64,000 bases of DNA from JABAYQ01 sp049890095 (GCA_049890095.1 JBMHCD010000008.1:62001-126000); one strand, 5' to 3'; positions 25,155 through 35,053 are shown, counted from the stretch's first letter. Numbers and translations are program-made. Notes: generated by a model not told the origin, from the letters alone.

Positions 25155-26682
25155 CGAGAAAATTTTAATACTTGATTTTGGTTCTCAATATACTCAGTTG
25201 ATTGCCAGAAGAGTAAGAGAGTTAAATATTTATTGTGAGATTCACCCTTATAATAATATTCCAGAAGATTTAACTAACTTGAAAGGTGTTATCTTGTCTG
25301 GTAGTCCTTTTTCTGTTAGAGATAATGATGCGCCGATTCCAAATTTAGATCCTTTTTTAGGAAAAATACCTGTGTTAGCAGTTTGTTATGGTGCCCAACA
25401 TTTAGCTTTTGTTAATGGTGGCCAGGTTTTGCCTTCAAAAATTAGAGAGTATGGTCGTGCAAATTTATCTTTTGTTGATAATAATGTTGCTTTATTAAAT
25501 GGAGTAAAAAGTGGTTCTCAAGTTTGGATGAGTCATGGAGATACCATTTCAGAGCTTCCAGATGAGTTTGATATTATTACTTCAACTAAAGATGTTGAAG
25601 TAGCTGGTTATCAGTGTTTTAGTAAAAAAATATATGCGCTGCAATTTCATCCAGAAGTATATCATTCTTTAGATGGAAAATTAATTTTACAAAATTTTTT
25701 AGTTAGCATTTGTAATTGTATTCAAGACTGGACACCTGATTCATTTGTTCAAATTACAGTAAATCAATTAAAACGTAAAATTGGTAAGGATAAAGTTGTT
25801 TTAGGTCTTTCTGGTGGTGTAGATTCGACTGTTGCAGCCGTATTACTACATAAAGCTATTGGCGATCAATTATATTGTGTATTTGTAGATAATGGACTTT
25901 TAAGAAAAAACGAGTTTGAAGATGTTTTATCTCAGTACAAAGGAATGGGGTTGAATGTTCGTGGTGTAAATGCTAAAGATTTGTTTTATGATGCTCTAAA
26001 AGGATTGGATGACCCTGAGAAAAAAAGAAAAGCAATTGGAAAAACTTTTATAGATGTTTTTGACAACGAATCAAGTAAAATTACCGATGTTGTTTGGCTA
26101 GCTCAAGGAACTATTTATCCTGATGTTATTGAATCTATTTCCGCAACAGGAGGGCCTTCTGCTACTATTAAATCACACCATAATGTAGGTGGTTTGCCAG
26201 ATTATATGAAGTTAAAAATTGTTGAGCCATTAAATACTTTGTTTAAAGACGAAGTAAGAAGAATAGGAAAGTCTTTAGGAATTGACAGCTCATTATTAGG
26301 CAGGCACCCTTTCCCAGGTCCTGGTTTAGCAATAAGAATTTTAGGAGAAGTAAATGCTGAAAAAGTTTCAATCCTTCAAGAGGTGGATAGTATATTTATA
26401 ACTGCTCTTAAGGAAAGTAAATTATATGATTCTGTCTGGCAAGCAGGAGCAATATTTCTTCCTGTACATTCGGTCGGTGTTATGGGTGATGAAAGAACAT
26501 ACGAAAATGCAGTTGCATTACGAGCGGTTGCTTCGACTGATGGCATGACTGCAGATTGGGTACACCTTCCTTATGAATTCTTAGCTCAAGTATCGAACGA
26601 TATAATTAACAAAGTAAAAGGTGTTAATAGAGTTGTTTACGATATCAGTTCTAAACCTCCTGCAACCATAGAGTGGGAATAG
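25147..26682 (+). CDS. guaA: GMP synthase (glutamine-hydrolysing)
   Basis: This 511-residue enzyme converts XMP to GMP using glutamine and ATP. The class I amidotransferase domain has nucleophile Cys 80 (AVCYGAQHL) and QFHPEVYHS. The ATP-pyrophosphatase domain has the loop LGLSGGVDST. The dimerisation domain ends in the family-typical PPATIEWE. The start overlaps the bshC stop by 8 bp. Confidence 0.97.
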   Translation: MNNEKILILDFGSQYTQLIARRVRELNIYCEIHPYNNIPEDLTNLKGVILSGSPFSVRDNDAPIPNLDPFLGKIPVLAVCYGAQHLAFVNGGQVLPSKIREYGRANLSFVDNNVALLNGVKSGSQVWMSHGDTISELPDEFDIITSTKDVEVAGYQCFSKKIYALQFHPEVYHSLDGKLILQNFLVSICNCIQDWTPDSFVQITVNQLKRKIGKDKVVLGLSGGVDSTVAAVLLHKAIGDQLYCVFVDNGLLRKNEFEDVLSQYKGMGLNVRGVNAKDLFYDALKGLDDPEKKRKAIGKTFIDVFDNESSKITDVVWLAQGTIYPDVIESISATGGPSATIKSHHNVGGLPDYMKLKIVEPLNTLFKDEVRRIGKSLGIDSSLLGRHPFPGPGLAIRILGEVNAEKVSILQEVDSIFITALKESKLYDSVWQAGAIFLPVHSVGVMGDERTYENAVALRAVASTDGMTADWVHLPYEFLAQVSNDIINKVKGVNRVVYDISSKPPATIEWE

Positions 26683-26692
26683 ACCATTTTTT

Positions 26693-28120
26693 ATGAAAAA
26701 TCTATTTGTTTTATTTTTTTTAATAGCTTTTTCTTTTCCTGCATTCAGTCAGGTAAAAGACACACTTATTGATAATAAGCCTTATATTATTCATACTGTT
26801 CAATTTCAGGAAACACTTTATGGTATTTCAAGAGATTATAACACGGAGCTTAATGATATTGTAGTTGCAAATCCAACGGTTATAAATGGTTTACTTAAAG
26901 GCTACAAGCTTTTGGTTCCAATAAAAAAATCATTTTATAAAAAATTTCTTAAATCAAAAAATAACGAAAAAACGGAACATATAGTTGAGTTAAATAGTCA
27001 ATTAATAACAGACTCTAACAACATCAAATCTAACTTAGAAAGTAATGTTAATGATACATTAGTTAAACAAAATTCCTTTAATATTTTTGAAAAAGATTCG
27101 ACAGTAAATGTTTCGCTTCTACTACCTTTTTATTTGGATTTAAATGATTCTTTGAGCTTAGAATCTTCAACATCAATTTATAATAAATCAAAAATTGCAA
27201 TTGATTTCTATCATGGTGCATTGTTGGCATTGGATAGTTTAGCAAGGATGGGTTTAAATATTAACTGTAATTTCTTTGATGTTCCTAATGATTCTATATT
27301 TGAACATTTGTTGCTGAACAATTCACTTGATGATAATGATATTATAATAGGACCTTTATATGTTGATCAATTTCATCTTCTTGCCGAATATTATAAAGGA
27401 GAACAGTCAATAAAATTAGTTTCCCCATTATCCTTTAGGAAAGTTAAGCCTATCTATAACAATACTTACCAAGTCGTTCCAACAGAAAATAATCAAATAA
27501 GTTTTGTTGTAGATTTTTTGAATAGTAATTACAATGAACAAAACTTAGTTATTATTGGGTCGGATTCTGAAAATGAATTAGTAGAATATACTTATGAAAA
27601 GATAAAAGCTAAAAGAATAGTAAAAAATATTTTGCCAAAACCAAAAGTTTTAATTTTTGATGATGAAAACAGACCCACAAAAGAAAAAATAAAACCATTG
27701 TTAACAGATAATAATATAGTATTAATTACATCAAATAAAAGATCTTTTGTTAGTAGAGTTTTACCATTTTTATCTAGTATGACAGATACAACTTTTAATG
27801 TTTATGGTCTAAATACTTGGGAAATGTTTGATAATTTAGATGTTGAGGATTTAAACTATCTAAAAACAACAATACCTCTTATTGATTCAAAGATTGAAGG
27901 CGAATTTTCTGAAAATTTTATTAGAAAGTATTTCGAAAATTACCACACTTATGCTAGTAAGTATTCTTTAGAAGGATATAAGCAATTGTTATTTTTCAAT
28001 AGTAAGGAGTTTGAGTTTTTGTATGAATTTGAAAATGAAAATAATAGCAAAGGTTTCAATAATAAATCAATCAAGCTTGTTAGGTATGAAGATTATAAAA
28101 GATTAAAAATCAATCAATAA
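26693..28120 (+). CDS. Exported LysM protein with periplasmic-binding-like fold
   Basis: This 475-residue protein has a signal peptide (MKNLFVLFFLIAFSFPAFSQ). One LysM domain (about residues 32-76: HTVQFQETLYGISRDYN and PTVINGLLKGYKLLVP) should bind peptidoglycan. From about residue 140 it resembles type 1 periplasmic-binding folds (VSLLLPFYLDLND, IDFYHGALLALDSL, IIIGPLYVDQFH). Such LysM-PBP proteins commonly follow guaA in Flavobacteriales, as far as I recall. No ligand is known. It is 10 bases after guaA. Confidence 0.8.
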   Translation: MKNLFVLFFLIAFSFPAFSQVKDTLIDNKPYIIHTVQFQETLYGISRDYNTELNDIVVANPTVINGLLKGYKLLVPIKKSFYKKFLKSKNNEKTEHIVELNSQLITDSNNIKSNLESNVNDTLVKQNSFNIFEKDSTVNVSLLLPFYLDLNDSLSLESSTSIYNKSKIAIDFYHGALLALDSLARMGLNINCNFFDVPNDSIFEHLLLNNSLDDNDIIIGPLYVDQFHLLAEYYKGEQSIKLVSPLSFRKVKPIYNNTYQVVPTENNQISFVVDFLNSNYNEQNLVIIGSDSENELVEYTYEKIKAKRIVKNILPKPKVLIFDDENRPTKEKIKPLLTDNNIVLITSNKRSFVSRVLPFLSSMTDTTFNVYGLNTWEMFDNLDVEDLNYLKTTIPLIDSKIEGEFSENFIRKYFENYHTYASKYSLEGYKQLLFFNSKEFEFLYEFENENNSKGFNNKSIKLVRYEDYKRLKINQ

Positions 28121-28160
28121 TTTTTATTTTTTGTAACTTTATGAAAATAATCTGTCAAGT

Positions 28161-29951
28161 TTGTCTGTAAATACTAATAAAATATTTTTTCTTTTTCTTT
28201 TTAGTTGTTGTTGTTATTCAATTTCAGCACAAAACTGTGTTAATGGTCAAACTTATTCGCTGAGTCAAAATGGTCCCTATCAAGTTGGTGATGTTGTTGA
28301 GGTAAGTTATACAATCAATAACTTCCAACAAATAAATTACAACTGGATTATTGCTATTGAAGTTAATTTAGGTAATGGTTGGGAAAATCTTACTCCTTTG
28401 ACAAATCCAGGAAACCCAGGCGGTCAATCTGGAAATTGGATTTGGGATAATCAAAATACATTTCCTAGTGGATTAAATTTTGGGCCTGGATGGAGATTTG
28501 TTCCATCAACTGGTAATCCAAATTATGGAACTTCATCAACTGGGCCATTCACCATGAGTTTTGAAGTAACTGTATCTGAAACTTGTACAGAAGAAGATTT
28601 ATCAATATCTGTTCAGGTTTATGGTGATTGTCAAACTGGTGGATGGAATGGTGGCTTTTGTTGTGATGACAATCCATTAACTATATACAATGGAAGTGTA
28701 AATGTTGTATCACAGCCTCCTTTTGCTGGGACTAATGGAAATGTTAATATTTGTGCTTCCTCTGATCCAATAAACTTATTTGAATCTTTGGGCAATAACC
28801 CTGATGAGAATGGAAGTTGGGCACCTCAATTAACTAATGGTTTTTTAGGGAATTTTGATCCAAATATAAATTCTACTGGTTTATATACTTATAGCGTAAG
28901 TAATGAATGTGGTTCATCTAGTGCAAATGTTTACGTAAATGTTGTTCCTGAAACTCAGAATGAAACAACATATTTTGAATTATGTTCAAATGCTGTTACA
29001 ACAGATTTGTATGGAGAATTAGGCATAAATAATAGTAGTGGAGATTGGTCTGGTCCAGTACCATTATATGATAGTCCAGCCCCAGATTACTTTGGCTTGT
29101 TTAACCCACAAGAGCAAATTTCGGGAACATATAATTATACTTTTGCTGGTTCAAATGGTTGCGATATTATTTATCCTATAGAAGTAAATGTAATACAGTT
29201 CCAAGCTAATTCTGGATTAGGAAATAATATTGTTATTTGTGAAAGTAATGGTATTATTTCTTTGTATGATGAATTATTAGGAAATCCTGATCAAAACGGT
29301 TTTTGGTCTCCTCAATTAGATGGTTCATATCTTGGAAGTTTTGATCCATCTTTAAACACTGCTGGTGAGTATGTTTATAGTGTTTCGGATCAATGTGGAA
29401 CATCTACAGCAACTATAATTATTGATTTTTTTGAAGTAGTTAGTATATCAACAGTTAATTATGATATTTGTAATAATGCTTCTACAACTAATTTATACGG
29501 TGAGATATCAGCCAACAACAATAGTGGTGATTGGTCTGGTCCTGGCCCTTTGTTTAATAGTCCTGCGCCAGATTATTTAGGTTTATTTAATCCTCAAGAT
29601 CAAATTGCTGGTTTGTACACATATAGCTTAAACGATGAAAATGGATGTTTGTTGGAATATCCCATTAATGTTAGTATTATTAGTTCTCTTGCAAATGCTG
29701 GTGATGATGCTCTTATTCAAATTTGTGATTCTGACGATCCAATAAACTTATTTGAGGTTTTAGTTGGAAATCCTGATATAGAAGGTGTTTGGTCTCCATC
29801 ACTAAGTGGAGGGTATTTAGGTACATTTAATCCTGCTAGTAACCTTTCAGGAACTTACACGTATACAATTAATGATGATTGTGGTTCAGATAATTCAGAG
29901 GTGGAAATTTCAGTTACAACTGTTACTCCTCCTTCTATAATTTCTGACTAA
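28161..29951 (+). CDS. Secreted protein with alternating A-B-A-B-A repeats
   Basis: I do not recognise this 596-residue protein as a named family. It has a signal peptide (NTNKIFFLFLFSCCCYSISAQ), a unique N-terminal domain (about 25-185), then five modules of about 80 residues. Type A modules (about 187-265, 347-425, 510-595) carry DPINLFE, GNPDxxGxW and DxCGS. Type B modules (266-346, 426-509) carry SGDWSGP and SPAPDYxGLFNPQ. The protein ends in VTPPSIISD with no T9SS sorting domain. The start is TTG at 28161; no ATG is available in frame near the signal peptide. It lies directly upstream of two more secreted repeat proteins. Confidence 0.7.
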   Translation: MSVNTNKIFFLFLFSCCCYSISAQNCVNGQTYSLSQNGPYQVGDVVEVSYTINNFQQINYNWIIAIEVNLGNGWENLTPLTNPGNPGGQSGNWIWDNQNTFPSGLNFGPGWRFVPSTGNPNYGTSSTGPFTMSFEVTVSETCTEEDLSISVQVYGDCQTGGWNGGFCCDDNPLTIYNGSVNVVSQPPFAGTNGNVNICASSDPINLFESLGNNPDENGSWAPQLTNGFLGNFDPNINSTGLYTYSVSNECGSSSANVYVNVVPETQNETTYFELCSNAVTTDLYGELGINNSSGDWSGPVPLYDSPAPDYFGLFNPQEQISGTYNYTFAGSNGCDIIYPIEVNVIQFQANSGLGNNIVICESNGIISLYDELLGNPDQNGFWSPQLDGSYLGSFDPSLNTAGEYVYSVSDQCGTSTATIIIDFFEVVSISTVNYDICNNASTTNLYGEISANNNSGDWSGPGPLFNSPAPDYLGLFNPQDQIAGLYTYSLNDENGCLLEYPINVSIISSLANAGDDALIQICDSDDPINLFEVLVGNPDIEGVWSPSLSGGYLGTFNPASNLSGTYTYTINDDCGSDNSEVEISVTTVTPPSIISD

Positions 29952-29965
29952 AGCAATAATTTTTT

Positions 29966-29973
29966 TAAATTTG
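29966..29973 (+). promoter_or_regulatory. -7 box before the Ig-repeat gene
   Basis: TAAATTTG followed by TACC is a perfect -7 match, 34 bases before the ATG at 30008. A -33 TTG is not evident. It suggests the second and third secreted proteins can be transcribed apart from the first. Confidence 0.5.
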
Positions 29974-30007
29974 TACCTATTACAACTAACCTTTAACCTA
30001 ACACGTG

Positions 30008-31027
30008 ATGAAGTATTTATTTTTATTTTTTGGTTTATTATTCAGTTTTATTTCTTATTCTCAGGTAGATGTTGTATGCCTTGGGTCAGAAACAGAATCG
30101 TATTCAATTACACCTAATGCTGGTTCCACTTATAGTTGGCAAGTAGTTGGTGGTGGCGTAATTGTAGGTGCATCCTCAGGTACTTCAATTATTGTTGATT
30201 GGTCGGCAGCTCCAATTGGATTAATTACAGATGCTATTACATTAACAGAAACTTCATCTTCAAACTGTTCAGCTGACGTAACCTTAGATGTTGATATTGT
30301 CGATAATCCAATTCAAAATTTAGCAGTTAATAATTCTGAAATCTGCATAGGAGATCAAATTGAATTAACTGCTACAGATTATGCAAATACTACATATGAA
30401 TGGACACCATTTAATGCTTCAAATAGTATAGAATCTTATTTACCAGTATCTTTAACAGATAATACTTTTACAGTAACTGCAACAAATTCTGATGGTTGTA
30501 CTTCAACAGCCTCAGTTACTATAGTTATTAATGATTTGCCTGTAGTTAATGCTATTGTAAATGATAGTGAAATATGTTTGGGTGAATCGATTGATTTAAA
30601 TGCTACTCCTGGCTTAGCTTCTTATGTTTGGACACCTGCTGTTGTAAGTGATGATGGTGGTACATTTGTTCCAACCATTGATCAAACAAACTTCAACGTA
30701 GTTGTTACTGATAATAATGGATGTATTGCGTCAGATGACGTGTCAATTGTAGTAAATGATATACCTACATTAGATTTAACGGTAGATGGTTTACAAACAA
30801 CTACAATATGTTTAGGAGATCAAATTGATTTGCAAGCTACTCCTGGATTGACTTATGTATGGACACCAGCAGTAGTTTCTAATGAAGGTGGTTTTTATAC
30901 TCCTACATCATTAACAGAAACTTCTTATGCAGTTACTGCCACTGATGCTAATGGCTGCGAAAATAACGACAACTTAAACATTACTATAAATAATATTCCT
31001 ACTCCAGGTCCTATTATTTTTAATTAA
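30008..31027 (+). CDS. Secreted Ig-like repeat protein
   Basis: This 339-residue protein begins with signal peptide MKYLFLFFGLLFSFISYSQ. A PKD-like N-terminal domain (about 20-95: SYSITPNAGSTYSWQVVGGG) is followed by three Ig-like modules of about 75-80 residues. Each has the pattern SEICxGxxIxLxATPG, VWTPAVVS and VTATDxNGC. The chain stops at TPGPIIFN without a T9SS domain. The first domain resembles that of the next gene. I start at the ATG at 30008 rather than the GTG just before it. The next gene starts 8 bases after the stop. Confidence 0.72.
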   Translation: MKYLFLFFGLLFSFISYSQVDVVCLGSETESYSITPNAGSTYSWQVVGGGVIVGASSGTSIIVDWSAAPIGLITDAITLTETSSSNCSADVTLDVDIVDNPIQNLAVNNSEICIGDQIELTATDYANTTYEWTPFNASNSIESYLPVSLTDNTFTVTATNSDGCTSTASVTIVINDLPVVNAIVNDSEICLGESIDLNATPGLASYVWTPAVVSDDGGTFVPTIDQTNFNVVVTDNNGCIASDDVSIVVNDIPTLDLTVDGLQTTTICLGDQIDLQATPGLTYVWTPAVVSNEGGFYTPTSLTETSYAVTATDANGCENNDNLNITINNIPTPGPIIFN

Positions 31028-31035
31028 CCTAACAA

Positions 31036-32103
31036 ATGATTAAGAAACTATTTTTAATAGTATTCTTATTGTATTTAAATTTTAATTCATTTGCTCAGCG
31101 TTTGTATTTATGTCAATCAGATACAATAAGAGAGTTTAGCGTTGAGGTTAGTGATTTAGACAATGATTTACAATGGGATTTTATATCTGGAAGCGGAGCT
31201 CAAATAATTCAAGGACAAAATACCGATAAGATTTTAGTTGAGTTTCAGTATTCTGGTGACTTTACATTACAATTTATTGAAGGTTATGAAAATGGTTGTA
31301 GCTCTTCTAGAGAGTTAGAGATAACAATTCTTCCATTACCAAATGTTTCGTTTACAATGGATAATGTCTGTTTGAATCAAGATGCTAAATTTTTAAATAC
31401 ATCTGTTAATGTAAATGAAATTATTTCATGTGTTTGGACTTTACCAAATTATCAATTTGAATCAGAAAATTTAGACTTTACATTCTTTCAAACAGGTGTT
31501 TACCCCATTAAATTAGAAATGATGGATGAATATGGGTGTATAAATTCTGTAACTACAAACGTTGAAATATCAAGTCCGCCAACAGTAGACTTTTATTTTT
31601 ATCCTGAAGTTTTAACTACAACAAATGCAGAATTTAATGTTACAAATTTATCTCAACAAGGTAATTACTTTTGGGATTTTGGTGACGGAAATTCTTCTAA
31701 TGATTTTGAACCTAGTTACGAGTTTGAAAATGCTGGTTGGCAACAAATAACTTTATTTGTAGAAGATGAGAATGGTTGTCAAGACTCGTTAATGAAAGAA
31801 ATTTTAGTTAAAGTTGATTTAGTTCTTTATTTGCCAAATGCATTTACCCCAGACAGGAATGGTCACAATGAAATTTTTGGACCAAGAGGAAAAGATTTAG
31901 ATAAGCTAACTTCTTTTCATTTACAAATTTTAAATAAATGGGGGCAGATAATTTTTGAGTCTTTTGATATAGATAACTATTGGAATGGAAATACTAAAAA
32001 TAATGAACCTGCAATTACGGATACATACACTTGGAGTTTACGAGTAGAAGATGAGCTTGGTAAAAAATATCACCAATTTGGACAAGTTGATTTGATAAGA
32101 TAA
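31036..32103 (+). CDS. Secreted PKD protein with type B T9SS domain (CHU_C)
   Basis: This 355-residue protein has a signal peptide (about residues 1-21, ending NSFAQ), a PKD-like first domain, and a canonical PKD domain with YFWDFGDGNSSNDFEPSY. The C-terminal gliding-motility-associated domain (LYLPNAFTPDRNGHNEIFG, LQILNKWGQIIFES, TYTWSLRVED) is the type B T9SS sorting signal. It is the only member of the three-gene secreted set with a recognised surface-export signal. It ends back-to-back with lolA. Confidence 0.85.
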   Translation: MIKKLFLIVFLLYLNFNSFAQRLYLCQSDTIREFSVEVSDLDNDLQWDFISGSGAQIIQGQNTDKILVEFQYSGDFTLQFIEGYENGCSSSRELEITILPLPNVSFTMDNVCLNQDAKFLNTSVNVNEIISCVWTLPNYQFESENLDFTFFQTGVYPIKLEMMDEYGCINSVTTNVEISSPPTVDFYFYPEVLTTTNAEFNVTNLSQQGNYFWDFGDGNSSNDFEPSYEFENAGWQQITLFVEDENGCQDSLMKEILVKVDLVLYLPNAFTPDRNGHNEIFGPRGKDLDKLTSFHLQILNKWGQIIFESFDIDNYWNGNTKNNEPAITDTYTWSLRVEDELGKKYHQFGQVDLIR

Positions 32104-32111
32104 TTATCTTA
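32096..32111. terminator. 16-bp perfect palindrome centred on two abutting stop codons
   Basis: TAAGATAATTATCTTA is self-complementary, and its centre lies exactly between the two convergent stop codons (32103/32104). Outer bases TTGA and TCAA extend the stem with a small bulge. No T-run follows, so a transcription-stopping role is only a possibility. Confidence 0.4.
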
Positions 32112-32721
32112 AATCAATAATGTCATAATCAGCATATTTATTAGTATTGAAGTTAAAGTAGTCATTAGGTAGTTCGTGGTTTTTGATGAATTTAGAAATT
32201 TTATATGTATAAATACTGTTATTTTTATCTACCATACTCAATTCTTCAATCTCCATTTTAGTTTTATTTATTACCATTATTAATTTAGAAAACATACCTT
32301 CTTCTTTTGGAAATAGCTCAATAAAATATTTGTTATTTTCTTCTTTAATAAATTTATACTTGTAACCATTTTCATAAATTGTAAAAATAGAAGAAGGACT
32401 AAAACCCTCTTCTTCATCTGCTTCTGTAATGTTTACTTCTTGATCATCATTTAGTATAAACCAATTAGTTTCTCCATCTGACATTATAGTTTGGTTTTCT
32501 AGTTCCAGGCGATAAGAATTATTTTTGAGAAATAGTTTCCCATTTTGTTGTTCATTAACTCCTGCTTCAATAGATGTAAATGAGTTAATAAAATGGGCTT
32601 CAATAGTAGTATAGGTTTTCGTTTTATCACTTAATTTATCTAAAATAGTTTTTGCCTTATTTTCTTGGCTAAAAGCAAGTAGGGGTAAAAGGAAAATAAT
32701 AGTTAATATATTTTTTTTCAT
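32104..32721 (-). CDS. lolA: Outer-membrane lipoprotein carrier LolA
   Basis: This 205-residue periplasmic chaperone ferries lipoproteins to the outer membrane. It has a signal peptide (MKKNILTIIFLLPLLAFSQ). The LolA fold is seen in AKTILDKLSDKTKTYTTIEA, FLKNNSYRLELENQTIMSDG and ETNWFILNDDQEVNI. Length is normal. It follows ftsK by one base, an arrangement common in Bacteroidota and known elsewhere. Confidence 0.9.
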   Translation of the reverse strand: MKKNILTIIFLLPLLAFSQENKAKTILDKLSDKTKTYTTIEAHFINSFTSIEAGVNEQQNGKLFLKNNSYRLELENQTIMSDGETNWFILNDDQEVNITEADEEEGFSPSSIFTIYENGYKYKFIKEENNKYFIELFPKEEGMFSKLIMVINKTKMEIEELSMVDKNNSIYTYKISKFIKNHELPNDYFNFNTNKYADYDIIDLR

Positions 32722-32722
32722 T

Positions 32723-35053
32723 TTATTTGTTGTTTAAATCGTTTAATAATTCTTCTAGGGATACATCATCTTTTACTAAAACTTGTCTTGCCTTACTTCC
32801 TTCAAAAGGACCAACAATTCTTGCAGCTTCTAACTGATCTATAATTCTTCCTGCTCTGTTATAACCTAGTTTTAATTTTCTTTGAATTAACGATGTAGAT
32901 CCTGATTGATGTTGTACCAGAAGCCTCGCTGCTTCCTCAAACATAACATCTCTATCATCCAAGTCTGCATCAGATGATCCTCCCTCTGAATCGTTCACAT
33001 ATTCCGGAAGAAGAAATGCTTGAGGATAAGCTCGTTGATTACCAATAAAATCAGTTATTTCTTCCACTTCAGGAGTATCTATAAATGCACACTGAAGACG
33101 AATTAGTTCAGAACCTAATGAAATTAACATATCTCCACGCCCAATTAATTGATCAGCACCTCCAGCATCAAGGATAGTTCTAGAATCTATTTTTGATGTT
33201 ACTCTAAAGGCTACTCTTGCAGGAAAATTAGCTTTAATAATACCTGTGATTACATTTACAGATGGTCGTTGAGTAGCTACTATTAAATGTATTCCTATTG
33301 CTCTGGCCAGCTGTGCTAATCTGGCAATAGGTGTTTCTACTTCTTTTCCTGCAGTCATAATAAGATCTGCGAATTCATCAATAACTAAAACGATGTATGG
33401 TAGGAAGCGATGTCCATCCAAAGGATTTAATTTTCGAGCTATAAATTTTTTGTTGTATTCTACAATATTTCTACAATGAGCATTTTGTAACAGGTCATAT
33501 CGTTGATCCATTTCAATACAAAGTGAATTTAAAGTATTAATTACTTTTTTTGTATCGGTAATTATTGCTTCTTCAGAATCTGGTAGTTTTGCTAAAAAAT
33601 GTCTTTCTATTTTGTTAAACAGAGTCAATTCCACTTTTTTAGGGTCCACTAGAACAAATTTTACTTGAGATGGATGCTTCTTATAAAGTAAAGATGCAAG
33701 TATAGCATTCAGTCCCACTGATTTTCCTTGTCCAGTAGCACCTGCCATTAGAAGGTGTGGCATTTTAGCTAAATCAGCAACAAATGTTTCGTTGGAAATA
33801 GTTTTTCCAAAAGCAACAGGAAGTTCCATGTCAGAATCCTGAAATTTTTCAGAGGAAATAACAGATTTCATAGAAACAGTAGCTGGATTTTGGTTTGGAA
33901 CTTCTATACCTATAGTTCCTTTGCCAGGAATAGGAGCAATAATTCTTATTCCAAGAGCAGATAAGCTTAGTGCGATATCATCTTCTAAATTTTTAATTTT
34001 TGATATTCTTATTCCTGCTTCTGGAACAATTTCATATAAAGTAATTGTTGGTCCGATAGTTGCACTAATTGAGGAGATACCAATTTTATAATTGTTGAGT
34101 GTTTGAACTATTCTATTCTTGTTAGCCTCTAATTCACTTTTATCTATTTCGATTTTTCCACTACCATAGTCTTTTAACAATTTTATGGAAGGAATTTTGT
34201 AACTCGATAAATCTAAAGTTGGATCATAATCTTCTAACTCTTCAATTTTTTGTTTTATTTCTTTATTAGTTAACGTATCTTCTTCTTGACTAGTAGTAAT
34301 TTTTATATCAAGGTCATGTTCTATTTTTTCGCTAATTTTATTTTCGTTAACTTCTTCAGCGGTTTCAGTTTCTAAAGTAATATTTGGTTCTGCATTTGCT
34401 TTGTCTTCTAAAATATCTTGTTCAGGTTCTATTTTAGTAACCTCAATATTTTCTAGTGAAATTGACTCATCAATAATTTCATCATCATCTTCTTCTTTTG
34501 TTTTTTCTTTTTTCTTGAAAAGCGGGTTTACCTTAATTATGACAAATGAAATAACGGAAATTAAAAGAATAAATCCAGTTCCAATTTTTCCTAAAAGAGT
34601 ATTAAGGTGGGAGTTTATTTCTGAGCCAAATCCTCCTCCTAGAATGCTTGTACCAAAAATGAAATCAAAAAGAACAGAACTCCAAATAACTAAAGCAAGG
34701 ATACTGAATAGATATTTATTAAGTGGAAGAATTTTGCTTTGAGTAAATAAATTAACCGACAGCATTAAGGTCATTAAAGGAAGTAGGAATGAAGAAATTC
34801 CAAACCAATCAAAAATAAATTTATGTGCTATAGAGTTACCGAGCGTTCCTCCAATATTTTGTACCTCTTTGCTGAATTTAAAAATTTTATCTTGGTCTGC
34901 TGTTCCATTAAACAGATAAGATACAAAGGATATTAAGAGATAAATTGAAAAGAAAGCTAAAAAAACTCCAGTTGTTTTTTGAATTCTTGAATCTTTAAAA
35001 AAATGTAATTTTTCGTTAAATCTTCTAAATAAATTAATTTTGAGCTTTGTCAT
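32723..35053 (-). CDS. ftsK: DNA translocase FtsK/SpoIIIE
   Basis: This 776-residue septal ATPase pumps and decatenates chromosomes at division. Four N-terminal membrane helices (about 25-180) are followed by an acidic linker rich in Glu/Asp (about 185-270). The alpha/beta motor has Walker A GATGQGKSVGLNA and Walker B VLVIDEFADLI. The C-terminal gamma winged helix (STSLIQRKLKLGYNRAGRII) reads orientation sequences. The linker is short compared with E. coli FtsK, as usual in this phylum. Its end is one base from lolA. Confidence 0.95.
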   Translation of the reverse strand: MTKLKINLFRRFNEKLHFFKDSRIQKTTGVFLAFFSIYLLISFVSYLFNGTADQDKIFKFSKEVQNIGGTLGNSIAHKFIFDWFGISSFLLPLMTLMLSVNLFTQSKILPLNKYLFSILALVIWSSVLFDFIFGTSILGGGFGSEINSHLNTLLGKIGTGFILLISVISFVIIKVNPLFKKKEKTKEEDDDEIIDESISLENIEVTKIEPEQDILEDKANAEPNITLETETAEEVNENKISEKIEHDLDIKITTSQEEDTLTNKEIKQKIEELEDYDPTLDLSSYKIPSIKLLKDYGSGKIEIDKSELEANKNRIVQTLNNYKIGISSISATIGPTITLYEIVPEAGIRISKIKNLEDDIALSLSALGIRIIAPIPGKGTIGIEVPNQNPATVSMKSVISSEKFQDSDMELPVAFGKTISNETFVADLAKMPHLLMAGATGQGKSVGLNAILASLLYKKHPSQVKFVLVDPKKVELTLFNKIERHFLAKLPDSEEAIITDTKKVINTLNSLCIEMDQRYDLLQNAHCRNIVEYNKKFIARKLNPLDGHRFLPYIVLVIDEFADLIMTAGKEVETPIARLAQLARAIGIHLIVATQRPSVNVITGIIKANFPARVAFRVTSKIDSRTILDAGGADQLIGRGDMLISLGSELIRLQCAFIDTPEVEEITDFIGNQRAYPQAFLLPEYVNDSEGGSSDADLDDRDVMFEEAARLLVQHQSGSTSLIQRKLKLGYNRAGRIIDQLEAARIVGPFEGSKARQVLVKDDVSLEELLNDLNNK

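Noticed and set aside
28141..28170. ATG at 28141 as start of the repeat protein
   Set aside because: It is in another frame and meets a stop after nine codons; the signal peptide is in the TTG (28161) frame.
32723..35053. A dif or FtsK-orienting site beside ftsK
   Set aside because: No sequence could be recognised with confidence by eye.
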